Origin: VRUE01 sp963817905
Lineage (GTDB): Bacteria > Actinomycetota > Thermoleophilia > Solirubrobacterales > 70-9
Assembly (NCBI GenBank): GCA_963817905.1
Contig: CAWFPS010000003.1
Coordinates: 806,001-870,000 of the forward strand
Length of the DNA: 64,000 nucleotides
Direction: 5' to 3'
Position 1 is the stretch's first letter; every line of letters starts with the position of its first letter. Shown piece by piece: positions 25,033-33,657 of the stretch. Both the position numbers and the translations under genes were made by a program. The notes under the pieces were generated by a model, which saw only the letters and a list, made by a program, of their open reading frames with translations, ran no database searches and was not told the DNA's origin.

Positions 25033-26598
25033 GTGGCAAAACCGGTGGTTATGGGCGAAGGGCGGGGCGGGAAGAACCTGGTCCTGGCGGCGATGATCTT
25101 CGCCGTCGCGATGACCTTCATCGACATGACGATCGTCGCGATCGCCGTGCCCAGCCTGCAGGACGACCTCTCGCTCTCCTCGACCGGGGTGCAGTGGATC
25201 GTCAACGGCTACCTGCTCTCGCTCTCCGCCCTCTTCGCCTTCGGCGGGCGGATCGCCGACATTGCCGGCCACCGCAGCATGGTCGTGCTCGGCGTGATCG
25301 TCTTCGCCACCGCCTCGGCCCTTTGCGGCGCAACGCCGACGGGAAGCCTCGACGAGGCCTGGATCGTCACCTTCCGCGTGATCCAGGGCGTCGGCGCAGC
25401 GATCATGTTCCCGGCGGCGCTGGCGATCGTCCTCGGCGCCTTCCCGGTGCGCGAGCGCGGCCGCGCGATGGCGATCTTCTTCGCGATAACCGGCGGCCTC
25501 ACCGCGATCGGCCCGCTCGCTGGCGGCTACCTGGCCGAGGTGACCTGGCGGGCGATCTTCTGGGTCAACATCCCGGTCGCGATCATCGCCCTGGTCCTCA
25601 CCGCGATCGCCAAGCCCCCCAACGAGAAGCACCCCGCCCCGCTCGACTACCGCGGCACGCTGCTGGTCTCCGGCGGCATGGGACTGGCCGTGCTCGGCCT
25701 GCAGCAGTCGAGCGCCTGGGGCTGGGGTAACCCGGTCACCTGGGCCTGCATCGCCGCCGGACTGGCGACCCTCGCCGCCTTCGTGCTCTACGAGCTGCGG
25801 GTCGAGAATCCGCTGATCCGGGTGCGGATCTTCGAAAACCGGGCCTTCGCGGCCGACAACGCGGTCCTCTTCCTGTTGATGATCCCCTTCGTCCCGCTCT
25901 TCTTCTTCGCCAGCATGTACGCGCAGGTCTCGCTCGGCGAAAGCGCCTCGGAAACCGGCCTGTACCTGCTGATCTTCTTCGTCGGCTTCGCCACCGCCTC
26001 GCAGTGGGGCGGCCGGATGCTCGACCGAGTCGGGGCGAGGCCCTCGGTAGTGCTCGGCTGCGCGGTCTCGGCGGCCGGCTTCGGCCTCTGGGCCCACTCG
26101 ATGCCCGACCTCTCGGTCAGCTCGCAGTGGTACTGGATCGTCCTCGCCGGAGCCGGCGTCGGCCTGGTCCTCGGCCCGGCCAACACCGACGCACTCAACC
26201 GGGTGCCGGCGAGCCGCTACGGAGAAGCGACCGGAATCACCCAGACGGTGCGCAACTTCGGCTCCAGCCTGGGCATGGCTGTGCTCGGCACGGTCCTAAT
26301 CCTGCAGAACAAGTCGAACCTGGAGGCAACGCTTGGGGCGCAGGGCGTGCCCAAGGCGCAGGCCGACGAAATCGCCGAATCGCTCAGCCAGGGCAGCTCC
26401 AACAACAGCGAAGGCTTCGCCGAAGTCGCGGGCGCGAGCGCCAATCACCTCTACGCGGCCGTCCAGCACGACTTCGCCCTGGCCACCCGCTCGGTCTTCT
26501 ACGTGATGGCCGGCGTGATGGCCCTGGCCTTCGTAATCGCCGCAGCGACGATGCCGCCGGGAAAGGTGGAGGAGCAAGTCCAAGACCCAGCCCCATAA
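25033..26598 (+). CDS. MFS exporter, 14-TM DHA2 type (second copy)
   Basis: A 521-residue exporter. FIDMTIVAIAVPSLQDDL is the TM1 signature, GGRIADIAGHRSMVVLGV is motif A and VIQGVGAAIMFPAALAIV is TM4. The GTG at 25033 is chosen because GGAGGA ends 12 bp before it; an ATG at 25051 is possible. The protein is only distantly similar to the exporter at 22029. A much longer open frame runs through from 23773 but is a shadow of ltrA. The hairpin at its ribosome-binding site could control translation. Confidence 0.88.
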   Translation: MAKPVVMGEGRGGKNLVLAAMIFAVAMTFIDMTIVAIAVPSLQDDLSLSSTGVQWIVNGYLLSLSALFAFGGRIADIAGHRSMVVLGVIVFATASALCGATPTGSLDEAWIVTFRVIQGVGAAIMFPAALAIVLGAFPVRERGRAMAIFFAITGGLTAIGPLAGGYLAEVTWRAIFWVNIPVAIIALVLTAIAKPPNEKHPAPLDYRGTLLVSGGMGLAVLGLQQSSAWGWGNPVTWACIAAGLATLAAFVLYELRVENPLIRVRIFENRAFAADNAVLFLLMIPFVPLFFFASMYAQVSLGESASETGLYLLIFFVGFATASQWGGRMLDRVGARPSVVLGCAVSAAGFGLWAHSMPDLSVSSQWYWIVLAGAGVGLVLGPANTDALNRVPASRYGEATGITQTVRNFGSSLGMAVLGTVLILQNKSNLEATLGAQGVPKAQADEIAESLSQGSSNNSEGFAEVAGASANHLYAAVQHDFALATRSVFYVMAGVMALAFVIAAATMPPGKVEEQVQDPAP

Positions 26599-26658
26599 CC
26601 AATGCTGACTTCGGGGTGAGCGTTGCGGGGGGTCTGGATCTGCCTTACGTTGCTGGGC

Positions 26659-28584
26659 GTGACGGTCCGCATGCCCCTGGTTGCCTCCCTCCTCGCGGTG
26701 GCGATGCTGCTCGCCTTGCCGGGCACCGCGGTCGGCAGTGGCCCGGCCCAGCGCCTTATCGATGCCTACGCGCCGATCACGATGCTGCGCGAAGAGCAGG
26801 ACCCGCCCTGCGAAACGTCGGCAGAGCAGTACGAGCCGACGAGCGTCTCGACCGTGCTCGGCAACCCCTCGGTCGAGCTCAAGCGGGTCGAAGAAGGCGG
26901 ATCGGAAAAGCCGGTCAAACGCGCACCCACGGCGGCCGACATCGCCGGGCGTGGCGACCCCTACCACCTCGATTTGCACGGCGATCCGCTTGGCGACACC
27001 TGCGTCTACGCCCGCGACTTCGCCAGGCTGATCGCGGAGGGCAAGGCGCCACCCATCACCTACGCCCATATCGCCCGCCAGGTTGGGCGCCCAGGCATCG
27101 TCGTCCAATACTGGTTCTTCTGGTACTTCAACCAGTTCAACGACTTGCATGAGGGCGACTGGGAGGGAATGCAGATCGCCTTCGAAGCGGGAACCCCGCG
27201 GGGAGCCCTTGCCGAGGGGCCGAACGAAATGATCCTTTTCCAGCACGCTGGCGGCGAGCGTGCCGACTGGGACGACTCGAAGGTGGAGAAGGAGGGAACG
27301 CACCCGGTGGTCTACCCGGCCGCCGGCTCGCACGCGACCTTCTACGACTCGACCGTCTACGTCCAGAACGGATCGAACGGCTCCGGCGTCGGCTGCGACA
27401 ACACCAGCGAACCGCTGCGCGAAGTACGGGTCCACCCGATCGCGGTCCCTACCTTTCCCACCACCACCGGCCGTTTCAAGTGGCTCACCTATTTCGGCCA
27501 CTGGGGGCAGAAGGAGAAGGGCTTCAACAATGGGCCAACCGGACCGGCGACGAAGACGCAGTGGCTCGAACCGTTCAGCTGGATGGAAAAGCAGCGGTCG
27601 ACGAGCCCGCGGGTGCCGGGTGGCTCGTTCGCCGGACCCGCCGTCAGCGGTGCCTTCTGCGGCGCCGTCTCCACCGTCTCCGATGTGATCAACGTTGAGT
27701 CGCGATCGCGGCCGGCGGCAATCGCGATGATCGCGATCCCCTCACTGCTGCTCATCCTCTTCGTCGGCCTGACCAGGTGGGGTCCGATCGACCTGACCGA
27801 GCTGCGCCGGCGCCGTGCCTTCGGCCAGATCGTACGGGCCGCCCGACAGCTCTACGGCCGGCACTGGCGGACGATGGTGCCGATCGGGCTGAGCGCGCTG
27901 GTGCTGGTCGGTGCGGTGCGTGGTTCCGCCGCCCTGATCGCCGGCCAACGCGGCGTCGACAGCGCCACCGGTCGCGCCGGCGCCCACCTCGCCCTCGCCG
28001 ACACGATCGAATCGCTTGGGCAGCCGATCGCCGGGGCGATCGTCGCCGCGGTGGTGATCTTCGCCGTGCGCCTGCTGGTCGAGACCGGCGCGATGGGCTT
28101 CCTCGATTCCTGGCGCGGCATGCTGCGCCGCTTCTGGCGCGTCGTCGCCGGTTCGCTGCTGCCGTACATGGGCGCGGCCGCACTCATCATCACCGTGATC
28201 GGCATCCCCTACGGGATCTACAAGTTCGTCTGCTGGCAGTTCGTCCAGCAGGAGATCCTGATCGAGGACAAGGGCATCCGCGACGCCTTCCGCGGCAGCT
28301 CCGACCGGGTGCGCGGTCGCTGGTGGCACGCCGTCCGATCCCTTGGCTTCTTCTGGCTGCTCAGCGTCGCCGCCGGCCCGGTGCTGGGCTTCACCCTGAT
28401 CTTCACCAACTTCTCACTGCTCTGGATCAACGTGATCGGCTCGGTCGTCTTCGCCCTCCTGGTCCCCTACGTGGCGCTCGGCCGCACCCTGCTCTACTTC
28501 GACTTGGGAGCACGGGCGGAGGCAGAACCGGCCAAAAGGTGGCGTGAGCGACTGCCGCGGAGGGCGGCAACCGCCGAGGCTTGA
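26659..28584 (+). CDS. Vps62-like exported domain fused to a multi-helix membrane domain
   Basis: About 641 residues. After a signal peptide (MPLVASLLAVAMLLALPGTAVGSG), residues up to about 350 resemble the Vps62 family: VVQYWFFWYFNQFNDLHEGDWEGMQI and VVYPAAGSHATFYDS. Then come a helix near 355-375 and a C-terminal domain of about six hydrophobic segments (MVPIGLSALVLVGAVRG to YVALGRTLLYFDL) of the kind seen in glycerophosphoryl-diester-phosphodiesterase membrane regions. The GTG at 26659 is a compromise; TTG 26623 or ATG 26671 are also possible. The combination joins a presumed extracellular domain to a membrane module; function unknown. Confidence 0.72.
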   Translation: MTVRMPLVASLLAVAMLLALPGTAVGSGPAQRLIDAYAPITMLREEQDPPCETSAEQYEPTSVSTVLGNPSVELKRVEEGGSEKPVKRAPTAADIAGRGDPYHLDLHGDPLGDTCVYARDFARLIAEGKAPPITYAHIARQVGRPGIVVQYWFFWYFNQFNDLHEGDWEGMQIAFEAGTPRGALAEGPNEMILFQHAGGERADWDDSKVEKEGTHPVVYPAAGSHATFYDSTVYVQNGSNGSGVGCDNTSEPLREVRVHPIAVPTFPTTTGRFKWLTYFGHWGQKEKGFNNGPTGPATKTQWLEPFSWMEKQRSTSPRVPGGSFAGPAVSGAFCGAVSTVSDVINVESRSRPAAIAMIAIPSLLLILFVGLTRWGPIDLTELRRRRAFGQIVRAARQLYGRHWRTMVPIGLSALVLVGAVRGSAALIAGQRGVDSATGRAGAHLALADTIESLGQPIAGAIVAAVVIFAVRLLVETGAMGFLDSWRGMLRRFWRVVAGSLLPYMGAAALIITVIGIPYGIYKFVCWQFVQQEILIEDKGIRDAFRGSSDRVRGRWWHAVRSLGFFWLLSVAAGPVLGFTLIFTNFSLLWINVIGSVVFALLVPYVALGRTLLYFDLGARAEAEPAKRWRERLPRRAATAEA

Positions 28585-28591
28585 GCGAAGG

Positions 28592-29035
28592 TCAGAGCTG
28601 TGTCGCGACCAGGCCGATCAGCGACGCGACAACGCCGCCGGCCATCAGGATCAACGTTCGCTGCAGAGCATCGAAGCGGGTATTGATCTCGGTGCGCAGC
28701 TCACTGACATCGGCCCGGATTTCCTTGCGCTCGGTCCTGGCCAGCTCAAAACGGCGATCCATGTCAGCGCGCAGGTCCCGCCGCTCGGCCCTTGCCGACT
28801 CAAAACGGCGATCCATATCCGCGCGCAGCTCCCACCGCTCGGCCCTGGCCAGCTCAAAACGGCGATCCATATCCGCGCGCAGGTCCCGCCGCTCGGCCCT
28901 TGCGATCTCAAAGCGTTGGTCCATGTCGGCACGCAGTTCTCGCCGCTCGGCCCTGGCAACCTCGAAGCCCTGGTCCATGCGATCGCTGAGGTCGTCCAAC
29001 CGCCCGTCTGTCCAGCTTTCTCTCATCGTCTCCAT
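28592..29035 (-). CDS. Tandem-repeat coiled-coil protein with C-terminal membrane anchor
   Basis: 147 residues. Residues 19-108 are five copies of an 18-residue unit of the form DMDRRFELARAERRDLRA, predicted to make one long charged helix or coiled coil. The end LILMAGGVVASLIGLVATQL is a single transmembrane helix, so the protein is tail-anchored. It is convergent with the Vps62-like gene, 7 bp apart. It recalls the DUF1640/CCDC90 layout of a coiled coil plus tail anchor, but I would not assign it. Confidence 0.75.
   Translation of the reverse strand: METMRESWTDGRLDDLSDRMDQGFEVARAERRELRADMDQRFEIARAERRDLRADMDRRFELARAERWELRADMDRRFESARAERRDLRADMDRRFELARTERKEIRADVSELRTEINTRFDALQRTLILMAGGVVASLIGLVATQL
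28712..28981 (-). repeat. Five tandem 54-bp repeats inside a coiled-coil gene
   Basis: Period 54 bp, in frame, encoding the 18-residue units of the gene at 28592-29035. Units differ at a few bases each. Copy number is likely to vary between strains through slipped replication. Confidence 0.85.
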
Positions 29036-29151
29036 GCCTCCATCATGCCTCGGGCCGCCGCACCCGTTGCGCGCTGAATGTCATAAAAGAGAAACGTTTC
29101 GTCTTCGGGCGATGTTACACATGCCGGTCGTGGCCAGTTAAGTTTGCAGCC

Positions 29152-29748
29152 GTGAAGCTGCTCGCCTTCAGCGACCTGCACCGCGACCTCGGCCAGGCGG
29201 CCGAGCTGGTCGCGATGTCCGCCGAGGCCGACGTCGTGATCGGGGCCGGCGACTTCGCCTCGGTGCACGAGGGCCTGGCCGAGACGATCGACGCGCTGGC
29301 GCGGATCGAGGCGCCGACCGTCCTCGTGCCCGGCAACAACGAGACCGAGGAGGCCCTGCGAGAGGCCACGAGCGGCTGGTCCGCTGCCACGGTGCTGCAC
29401 GGCAGCGGCGCGACGGTCGACGGGGCCGAGTTCTACGGGCTCGGCGCCGGCATACCCGTCACCCCCTGGAAGTGGAGCTTCGACCTCGACGACGAGGCGG
29501 CGGCGGCGATGCTCGAGCCCTGCCCCGAGGGGGCGGTCCTGGTCCTCCATTCCCCCCCACAGGGACACTGCGACGCCGCCGGCTCGGGTGAGCACTTCGG
29601 CAGCCCGGCCCTGCTCGCCGCGATCGAGGCCAAGGCCCCGCGCCTCGCGGTCTGCGGCCACATCCACGAGTCGTGGGGATGCGAGAGCCGGATCGGCGAG
29701 ACGCCCGTCCGCAACCTCGGCCCGAAGGGCACCTGGATCGAGCTCTAG
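29152..29748 (+). CDS. Calcineurin-like metallophosphoesterase
   Basis: A 198-residue phosphoesterase. The metal ligands appear in order: FSDLH (D, H), GAGDF (D), PGNNE (N), LVLHSPP (H) and CGHIHESWG (GHxH). The small size with no extra domain fits the YfcE/ICC-like group acting on phosphodiesters or nucleotides. Start is the GTG at 29152. It is convergent with the SRPBCC gene 13 bp away. Confidence 0.88.
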   Translation: MKLLAFSDLHRDLGQAAELVAMSAEADVVIGAGDFASVHEGLAETIDALARIEAPTVLVPGNNETEEALREATSGWSAATVLHGSGATVDGAEFYGLGAGIPVTPWKWSFDLDDEAAAAMLEPCPEGAVLVLHSPPQGHCDAAGSGEHFGSPALLAAIEAKAPRLAVCGHIHESWGCESRIGETPVRNLGPKGTWIEL

Positions 29749-29761
29749 GCAGGCGGCGGCT

Positions 29762-30220
29762 CTAGCCGCCGAGGCGCTCGGCGACAGCCGCGGCGCGGTA
29801 GTCGAAGATCCGCCGCAGGTCGCGACGGACGAAGAGCCGCTCGGCAAGCGTGCCGAGCAGGCCGAAGGGGATCGCGTAGCGGACGCGGTCTCCGATCACG
29901 GTCTCCCCCTCGCCGGCCGGCTCGAAGGTGTGGGTGTGCTCCCAGAGCGAGTACGGGCCCCTGGCCTGGGTATCGACGAAGCGCCTTGGCGCTTCCCAGG
30001 TCTCGATCTTGGTCTGCCAGCGGATCGGAATGCCGTGCAGCTTCAGCTTGTAGTCGAGCAGGCTGCCCGCCGCCAACTCGATCTCGCCGGGCGTGGTCAC
30101 CTCGAAGTGCAGCCAGGGCGGCGTCAGCGGCTCCAGGTTGAGCGCGTCCCCGTAGAAGGCGAAGGCGCGCTCGGGCGGTACCGGCACTCGCTGGCTTCGC
30201 TCCAGAACATGGACGCGCAC
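29762..30220 (-). CDS. SRPBCC family protein
   Basis: A 152-residue lipid-binding-fold protein. VHVLERSQRVPVPPERAFAFYGDALNLEPLTPPWLHFEV is a typical start. GTVEL-like core strands (WQTKIETWEAPRRFVDTQ, YSLWEHTHTFEP, GDRVRYAIPFG) match the ligand-binding/cell-division-inhibitor SRPBCC subgroup often found beside SDR genes. That fits the divergent SDR gene at 30259: fused YfcH/SRPBCC proteins are known. The GTG at 30220 is chosen. Confidence 0.82.
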   Translation of the reverse strand: MRVHVLERSQRVPVPPERAFAFYGDALNLEPLTPPWLHFEVTTPGEIELAAGSLLDYKLKLHGIPIRWQTKIETWEAPRRFVDTQARGPYSLWEHTHTFEPAGEGETVIGDRVRYAIPFGLLGTLAERLFVRRDLRRIFDYRAAAVAERLGG

Positions 30221-30258
30221 GGGATCCAGTCTTGCAGCCGCGCACCCCCGAGTAGCGT

Positions 30259-31170
30259 GTGGATATCACCCCACGCACGCTCATAGTCGGCGCCACGGGA
30301 TTCATCGGCGGCCGTTTGGCCGAATCGCTCGCCAGCGATGGGGAGCCGGCGCGCTGCTTGGTGCGGGACCCCGAGCGGGCGCGGCGGCTGGAAACGGCGG
30401 GCCTCGAGCTGCACACCGGCGACGTCACCGACGCCGACAGCCTCGCGGGTGCCGGGCGGGACGTCGACGTTGCCTATTACCTCGTACACGCGATGGCGGG
30501 CGGTGGCGGCTTCGCCGAGCGGGAGCACCTCGGCGCGCTCAACTTCGCCCGTATGGCCAAGAGCGAGGGAGTGCAGCGGGTCGTCTACCTCGGCGGCCTC
30601 GGCGAGGAGAGCGAGTCCGCGCACCTGCGCAGCCGCCACGAGACTGCCCGCGTGCTCGCCGCCGAGGGGCCGCCGCTCACCTACTTCCGCGCCGCGATGG
30701 TCGTCGGCGCCGGCAGCGAGTCCTACCGCACGCTCCGCTACCTGGTCGGCCGCCTACCGGTGATGATCGCGCCGTCGTGGCTGCGCACGCCGACCCAGCC
30801 GATCGGCATCGACGCCGTGGTCGAGTTCCTGCGCCGCGCGCCCGGGGTTCCCGAGTCCGCGGGGCGCGAGGTCCAGATCGGCGGCCCCGACGTGCTCTCC
30901 TACTCGGCGATGATGGACCGGATGGCGGTAGCGCTGGGCAAGGAGCCACGCCCGAAGCTCCCGGTCCCATTCATTACGCCCTGGCTCTCGGCACTCTGGC
31001 TCGGCCTGGTCACCCCAGTGGACGTCAACGTCGCCCGCCCGCTGGTCGAGGGCCTGACGACACCGACGGTCGTCACCGACCCCTCCGGGGCCGAGCCCTT
31101 CGGCATCGCCCCGGAACCGTTCGACGAGGCATTGCGGCGCGCCCTCGCCGAGGAAGCGGAATCGGGCTAG
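30259..31170 (+). CDS. Atypical SDR / NAD(P)-binding epimerase-like protein
   Basis: A 303-residue Rossmann-fold protein. LIVGATGFIGGRLAESLASDG is the dinucleotide motif (GATGFIG), followed by LVRDPERARRL and HTGDVTDADSL. The catalytic tyrosine of classical SDRs is not in a YxxxK pattern, so it belongs with the NmrA/NDUFA9-like atypical group. Start is the GTG at 30259, divergent from the SRPBCC gene by 38 bp, a pairing that suggests a common function. Its stop overlaps that of the small thioredoxin-fold gene in CTAG. Confidence 0.85.
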   Translation: MDITPRTLIVGATGFIGGRLAESLASDGEPARCLVRDPERARRLETAGLELHTGDVTDADSLAGAGRDVDVAYYLVHAMAGGGGFAEREHLGALNFARMAKSEGVQRVVYLGGLGEESESAHLRSRHETARVLAAEGPPLTYFRAAMVVGAGSESYRTLRYLVGRLPVMIAPSWLRTPTQPIGIDAVVEFLRRAPGVPESAGREVQIGGPDVLSYSAMMDRMAVALGKEPRPKLPVPFITPWLSALWLGLVTPVDVNVARPLVEGLTTPTVVTDPSGAEPFGIAPEPFDEALRRALAEEAESG

Positions 31171-31433
31171 GAATCGAGGAGCTTGCCGGCGCGGATCCGG
31201 GCGGCCATGTCCGAGGATTCGTCGCGGTAGGAACGCCCGTCCTCGAACTCGATCACCGGGTACTTGCGCTGGCCCGAGAGCTTCTCCAGGTCATCGCGCT
31301 TTCCCGGTCGCAGCGGACCCTTGACGACCTCGTACTCGATGCCCTGCTCGTCAAGCGCCTTCTGCACTTTCGCGCAGGGATGGGCGTTCATCTTCGCCCA
31401 GGTGACGGAGCAGCGATGGAGCTTGACGGCCAC
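31167..31433 (-). CDS. Glutaredoxin / GST N-domain-like small protein
   Basis: 88 residues. VKLHRCSVTWAKMNAHPCAKVQKALDEQGIEYEVVKGP has the strand-helix pattern of a thioredoxin fold. KYPVIEFEDGRSYRDES has the cis-proline followed by the D/E-S glutathione-contact region of GST N-domains. The usual CPxC is replaced by HPCAK, so it would act as a monothiol or a binding protein. Convergent with the SDR gene and overlapping it by 4 nt. Confidence 0.75.
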   Translation of the reverse strand: MAVKLHRCSVTWAKMNAHPCAKVQKALDEQGIEYEVVKGPLRPGKRDDLEKLSGQRKYPVIEFEDGRSYRDESSDMAARIRAGKLLDS

Positions 31434-31484
31434 GCCGACAGCCTAGCCCGATCCATCCGGCGGCGCCCCCCGCGTGCTGAATGC

Positions 31485-31511
31485 TGTCATGACAGTAGAG
31501 TTATCATGACA
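31485..31511. promoter_or_regulatory. Repeated TGTCATGACA motif at an aldo/keto reductase start
   Basis: TGTCATGACA (31485-31494) is a perfect 10-bp palindrome; TATCATGACA (31502-31511) repeats nine of ten bases 17 bp further on and includes the ATG of the next gene. No Shine-Dalgarno sequence is present. Two spaced boxes over the start suggest a repressor operator. Confidence 0.5.
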
Positions 31512-32354
31512 ACTGTGACCACGGCTGAGACAACACTCCCCAGCCTCAGGCTCCACGACGGGATCGACGTGCCGCGGGTCGGTTTCGGCGTCTTTCAGAT
31601 ACCGCCCGAGGAGACACAGGAGAAGGTCGAGCTTGCGCTCGAGGCCGGCTACCGGCACTTCGACACAGCCACCGCCTACCGCAACGAGAAGGGTGTCGGC
31701 GCGGCGCTCGCCGCCTCCGGGCTGCCGCGCGAGGAGTACTTCGTCACCACCAAGCTCTGGAACTCCCACCATGGTCACGACTCGGCGCTGACGGCCTTCG
31801 AGGCGAGCATCGACCGGCTCGGCCTCGACCACGTCGACCTCTACCTGATCCACTGGCCCGTCCCCAGCGAGGGCCGCTGCGTCGATACCTGGCGGGCCCT
31901 CGAACGGATCCACGGCGAGGAGGCGGCACGCACGATCGGCGTCTCCAACTTCCGTGTCGAGGATCTCGAGTTGCTGGAGCGGGAGACGGCGACGCGGCCG
32001 ACGATCAACCAGATCGAGCTGCACCCCTACTTCCAGCAGGCCGGCCTGCGCGCCTGGCACGCCCGCCACGGCATCGCCACCGAGGCCTGGAGCCCACTCG
32101 CGCAGGGCAAGCTGCTCGACGACCCGATCGTCGTGCGGCTGGCCGAGAAGCGGGGGAGGACGGCGGCCCAGGTGATTCTGCGCTGGCATTTGCAGCTCGG
32201 CAATGTGGTGATCCCGAAGTCGGTAACGCCGGAGCGGATTCGGGAGAACATCAAGGTCTTCGACTTCGAGCTCTCGCCCCGCGAGATGGCCGCGATCGGC
32301 GACCTCGACCGCGACGGCCGGATCGGCCCCGAGCCGGCCACCTTCGCCGGTTAG
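31506..32354 (+). CDS. Aldo/keto reductase
   Basis: A 282-residue NADPH-dependent carbonyl reductase with a full AKR barrel. GYRHFDTATAYRNEKGVG contains the catalytic Asp and Tyr. TKLWNSHHG supplies the Lys, LYLIHWPVP the His, and IPKSVTPERIRENIKVFDFEL the NADPH site. It is close to the AKR5 2,5-diketo-gluconate reductase type. The ATG at 31506 starts the family sequence and overlaps a repeated operator-like motif. Substrate is unknown. Confidence 0.92.
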   Translation: MTTVTTAETTLPSLRLHDGIDVPRVGFGVFQIPPEETQEKVELALEAGYRHFDTATAYRNEKGVGAALAASGLPREEYFVTTKLWNSHHGHDSALTAFEASIDRLGLDHVDLYLIHWPVPSEGRCVDTWRALERIHGEEAARTIGVSNFRVEDLELLERETATRPTINQIELHPYFQQAGLRAWHARHGIATEAWSPLAQGKLLDDPIVVRLAEKRGRTAAQVILRWHLQLGNVVIPKSVTPERIRENIKVFDFELSPREMAAIGDLDRDGRIGPEPATFAG

Positions 32355-32479
32355 CTTGAGGCTTCGGCCGGGCGTCTCCTGCCCACCCCAGGCATTTACT
32401 CAGGTACTCTTGCGTTATCGCCAGCAAGAGGTTCTGTCAGCCGAAGTTCGAGGTTCTCCTCGCGAAGCCACGCCTCGCC

Positions 32480-33640
32480 GTGCTCGCGCTGGCGCTCGCC
32501 GCCCTGGCCGGCTGCGGCAGCGGCGGCGGCGCAAACGAGACGACCGCCGGCCTCCCGGAGGAAATAACGATCGGGGCCGCGATCGCCAAGACCGGATACC
32601 TCGCTCCCTATGACGGCAACATCGCCGCGATCGAACAGCTTGTCGACGAAACCAACGCGAAAGGCGGGATCGACGGCCACAGGCTGAGGATCGTCCAGGT
32701 CGACAACCGCTCCGATCCCCAGCAGGCCCCGCTGGCAGCTCAGAAGGCGGTCGAAGAGGGGGCAAACGTCCTCCTGCTCAGCTGCGAGGCGCTGACGGCG
32801 GCCGCGGCGGCGCCGGTGGCCGAAGAAAACGACGAGCTCAACTTCACGATGTGCGCCAGCGAACCGGGCTTCGGCCCGCCGAGCACCGGTCGCCTCTCCT
32901 TCAGCGCCAATCCGAGCTTTCTCAGCGAGGTGGGCGCCGGTGCTTCTTTCTTCCACCAGCAGGGGATCCAGCACCCGTTCCTGATGCGCGACACCTCGAT
33001 CGTGATGGGCAAGGTCCAGTGCTCGGCCTTCGCGCAGACCTGGGAAAAGCTCGGCGGCGGCTCGATCGCCGGCTCGGCCGATTTCGAGAACGACGACGAG
33101 TCGGTCGCCGCTCAGGTGAGCGAGCTGAAGGGCTCAGGCGCCGACGGCGTCGTGATGTGCTCCTACCCGCCCGGCGCCGCGGCGGCGATCAAGCAGATCC
33201 GCGCCGCCGGGGTTGAGATGCCGATCCTGGGACAGAGCGCCCTCGACGGTACCTTCTGGCTCAAGGGCATTCCCAACCTGGGGGCGATGTACGCGACCTC
33301 CAACGGCTCGGCCTACGACCCGCCGGACCGCGCCTCGGCGAAGCTGTTCGAGAAGCTGAAAAGCGCCGGGGTCAACACCGATGTGTCCGGCACCCTCCTG
33401 GCCTCCTACGCCGCCGGACAGCTGATCATCGACGCGATCGAAGAAACCCACAGCGTCGACGGGGAAAAGCTCGCCAGCGCGCTGGAAGCGAAGCCGCATA
33501 AGACGATTGTCGGCCTGCTCAAGTACACCAGGGACGATCACCTCTCGACCCGCACCTGGCCGGTCTACGAGTACTCCCACGGCAAGCCGAAGCTGGTGAC
33601 GGAGGTCAAGCCGCAGTTCATTCCCAAGTACGGCGGGTGA
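32480..33640 (+). CDS. LivK-type ABC substrate-binding lipoprotein
   Basis: A periplasmic-binding-protein type I receptor for branched-chain amino acids or aromatic compounds. EEITIGAAIAKTGYLAPYDGN, ETNAKGGIDGHRLRIVQVDNRSDPQQA and GADGVVMCSYPPGAAAAIKQIR are typical. The lipobox LAGC lies about ten residues in. The GTG at 32480 leaves no positively charged n-region; in-frame codons just upstream (KPRLAVLALALAAL) would complete a good signal peptide, but no ATG, GTG or TTG exists there back to the stop at 32357. A rare start codon or sequence error is possible. It faces the Liv operon tail-to-tail instead of being part of it. Confidence 0.85.
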   Translation: MLALALAALAGCGSGGGANETTAGLPEEITIGAAIAKTGYLAPYDGNIAAIEQLVDETNAKGGIDGHRLRIVQVDNRSDPQQAPLAAQKAVEEGANVLLLSCEALTAAAAAPVAEENDELNFTMCASEPGFGPPSTGRLSFSANPSFLSEVGAGASFFHQQGIQHPFLMRDTSIVMGKVQCSAFAQTWEKLGGGSIAGSADFENDDESVAAQVSELKGSGADGVVMCSYPPGAAAAIKQIRAAGVEMPILGQSALDGTFWLKGIPNLGAMYATSNGSAYDPPDRASAKLFEKLKSAGVNTDVSGTLLASYAAGQLIIDAIEETHSVDGEKLASALEAKPHKTIVGLLKYTRDDHLSTRTWPVYEYSHGKPKLVTEVKPQFIPKYGG

Positions 33641-33657
33641 CGAGACGGCGAGGCCGT

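Noticed and set aside
23773..26598. Apparent 941-residue protein covering ltrA and the second exporter
   Set aside because: The first half is the wrong frame of ltrA; the exporter has its own GTG and ribosome-binding site at 25033.
28712..28981. CRISPR array
   Set aside because: Repeats are directly adjacent without spacers, in frame and coding; no cas genes are present.
30777..32354. Apparent 525-residue aldo/keto reductase
   Set aside because: The upstream 240 codons are a shadow of the SDR and thioredoxin-fold genes; the AKR domain starts at 31506.
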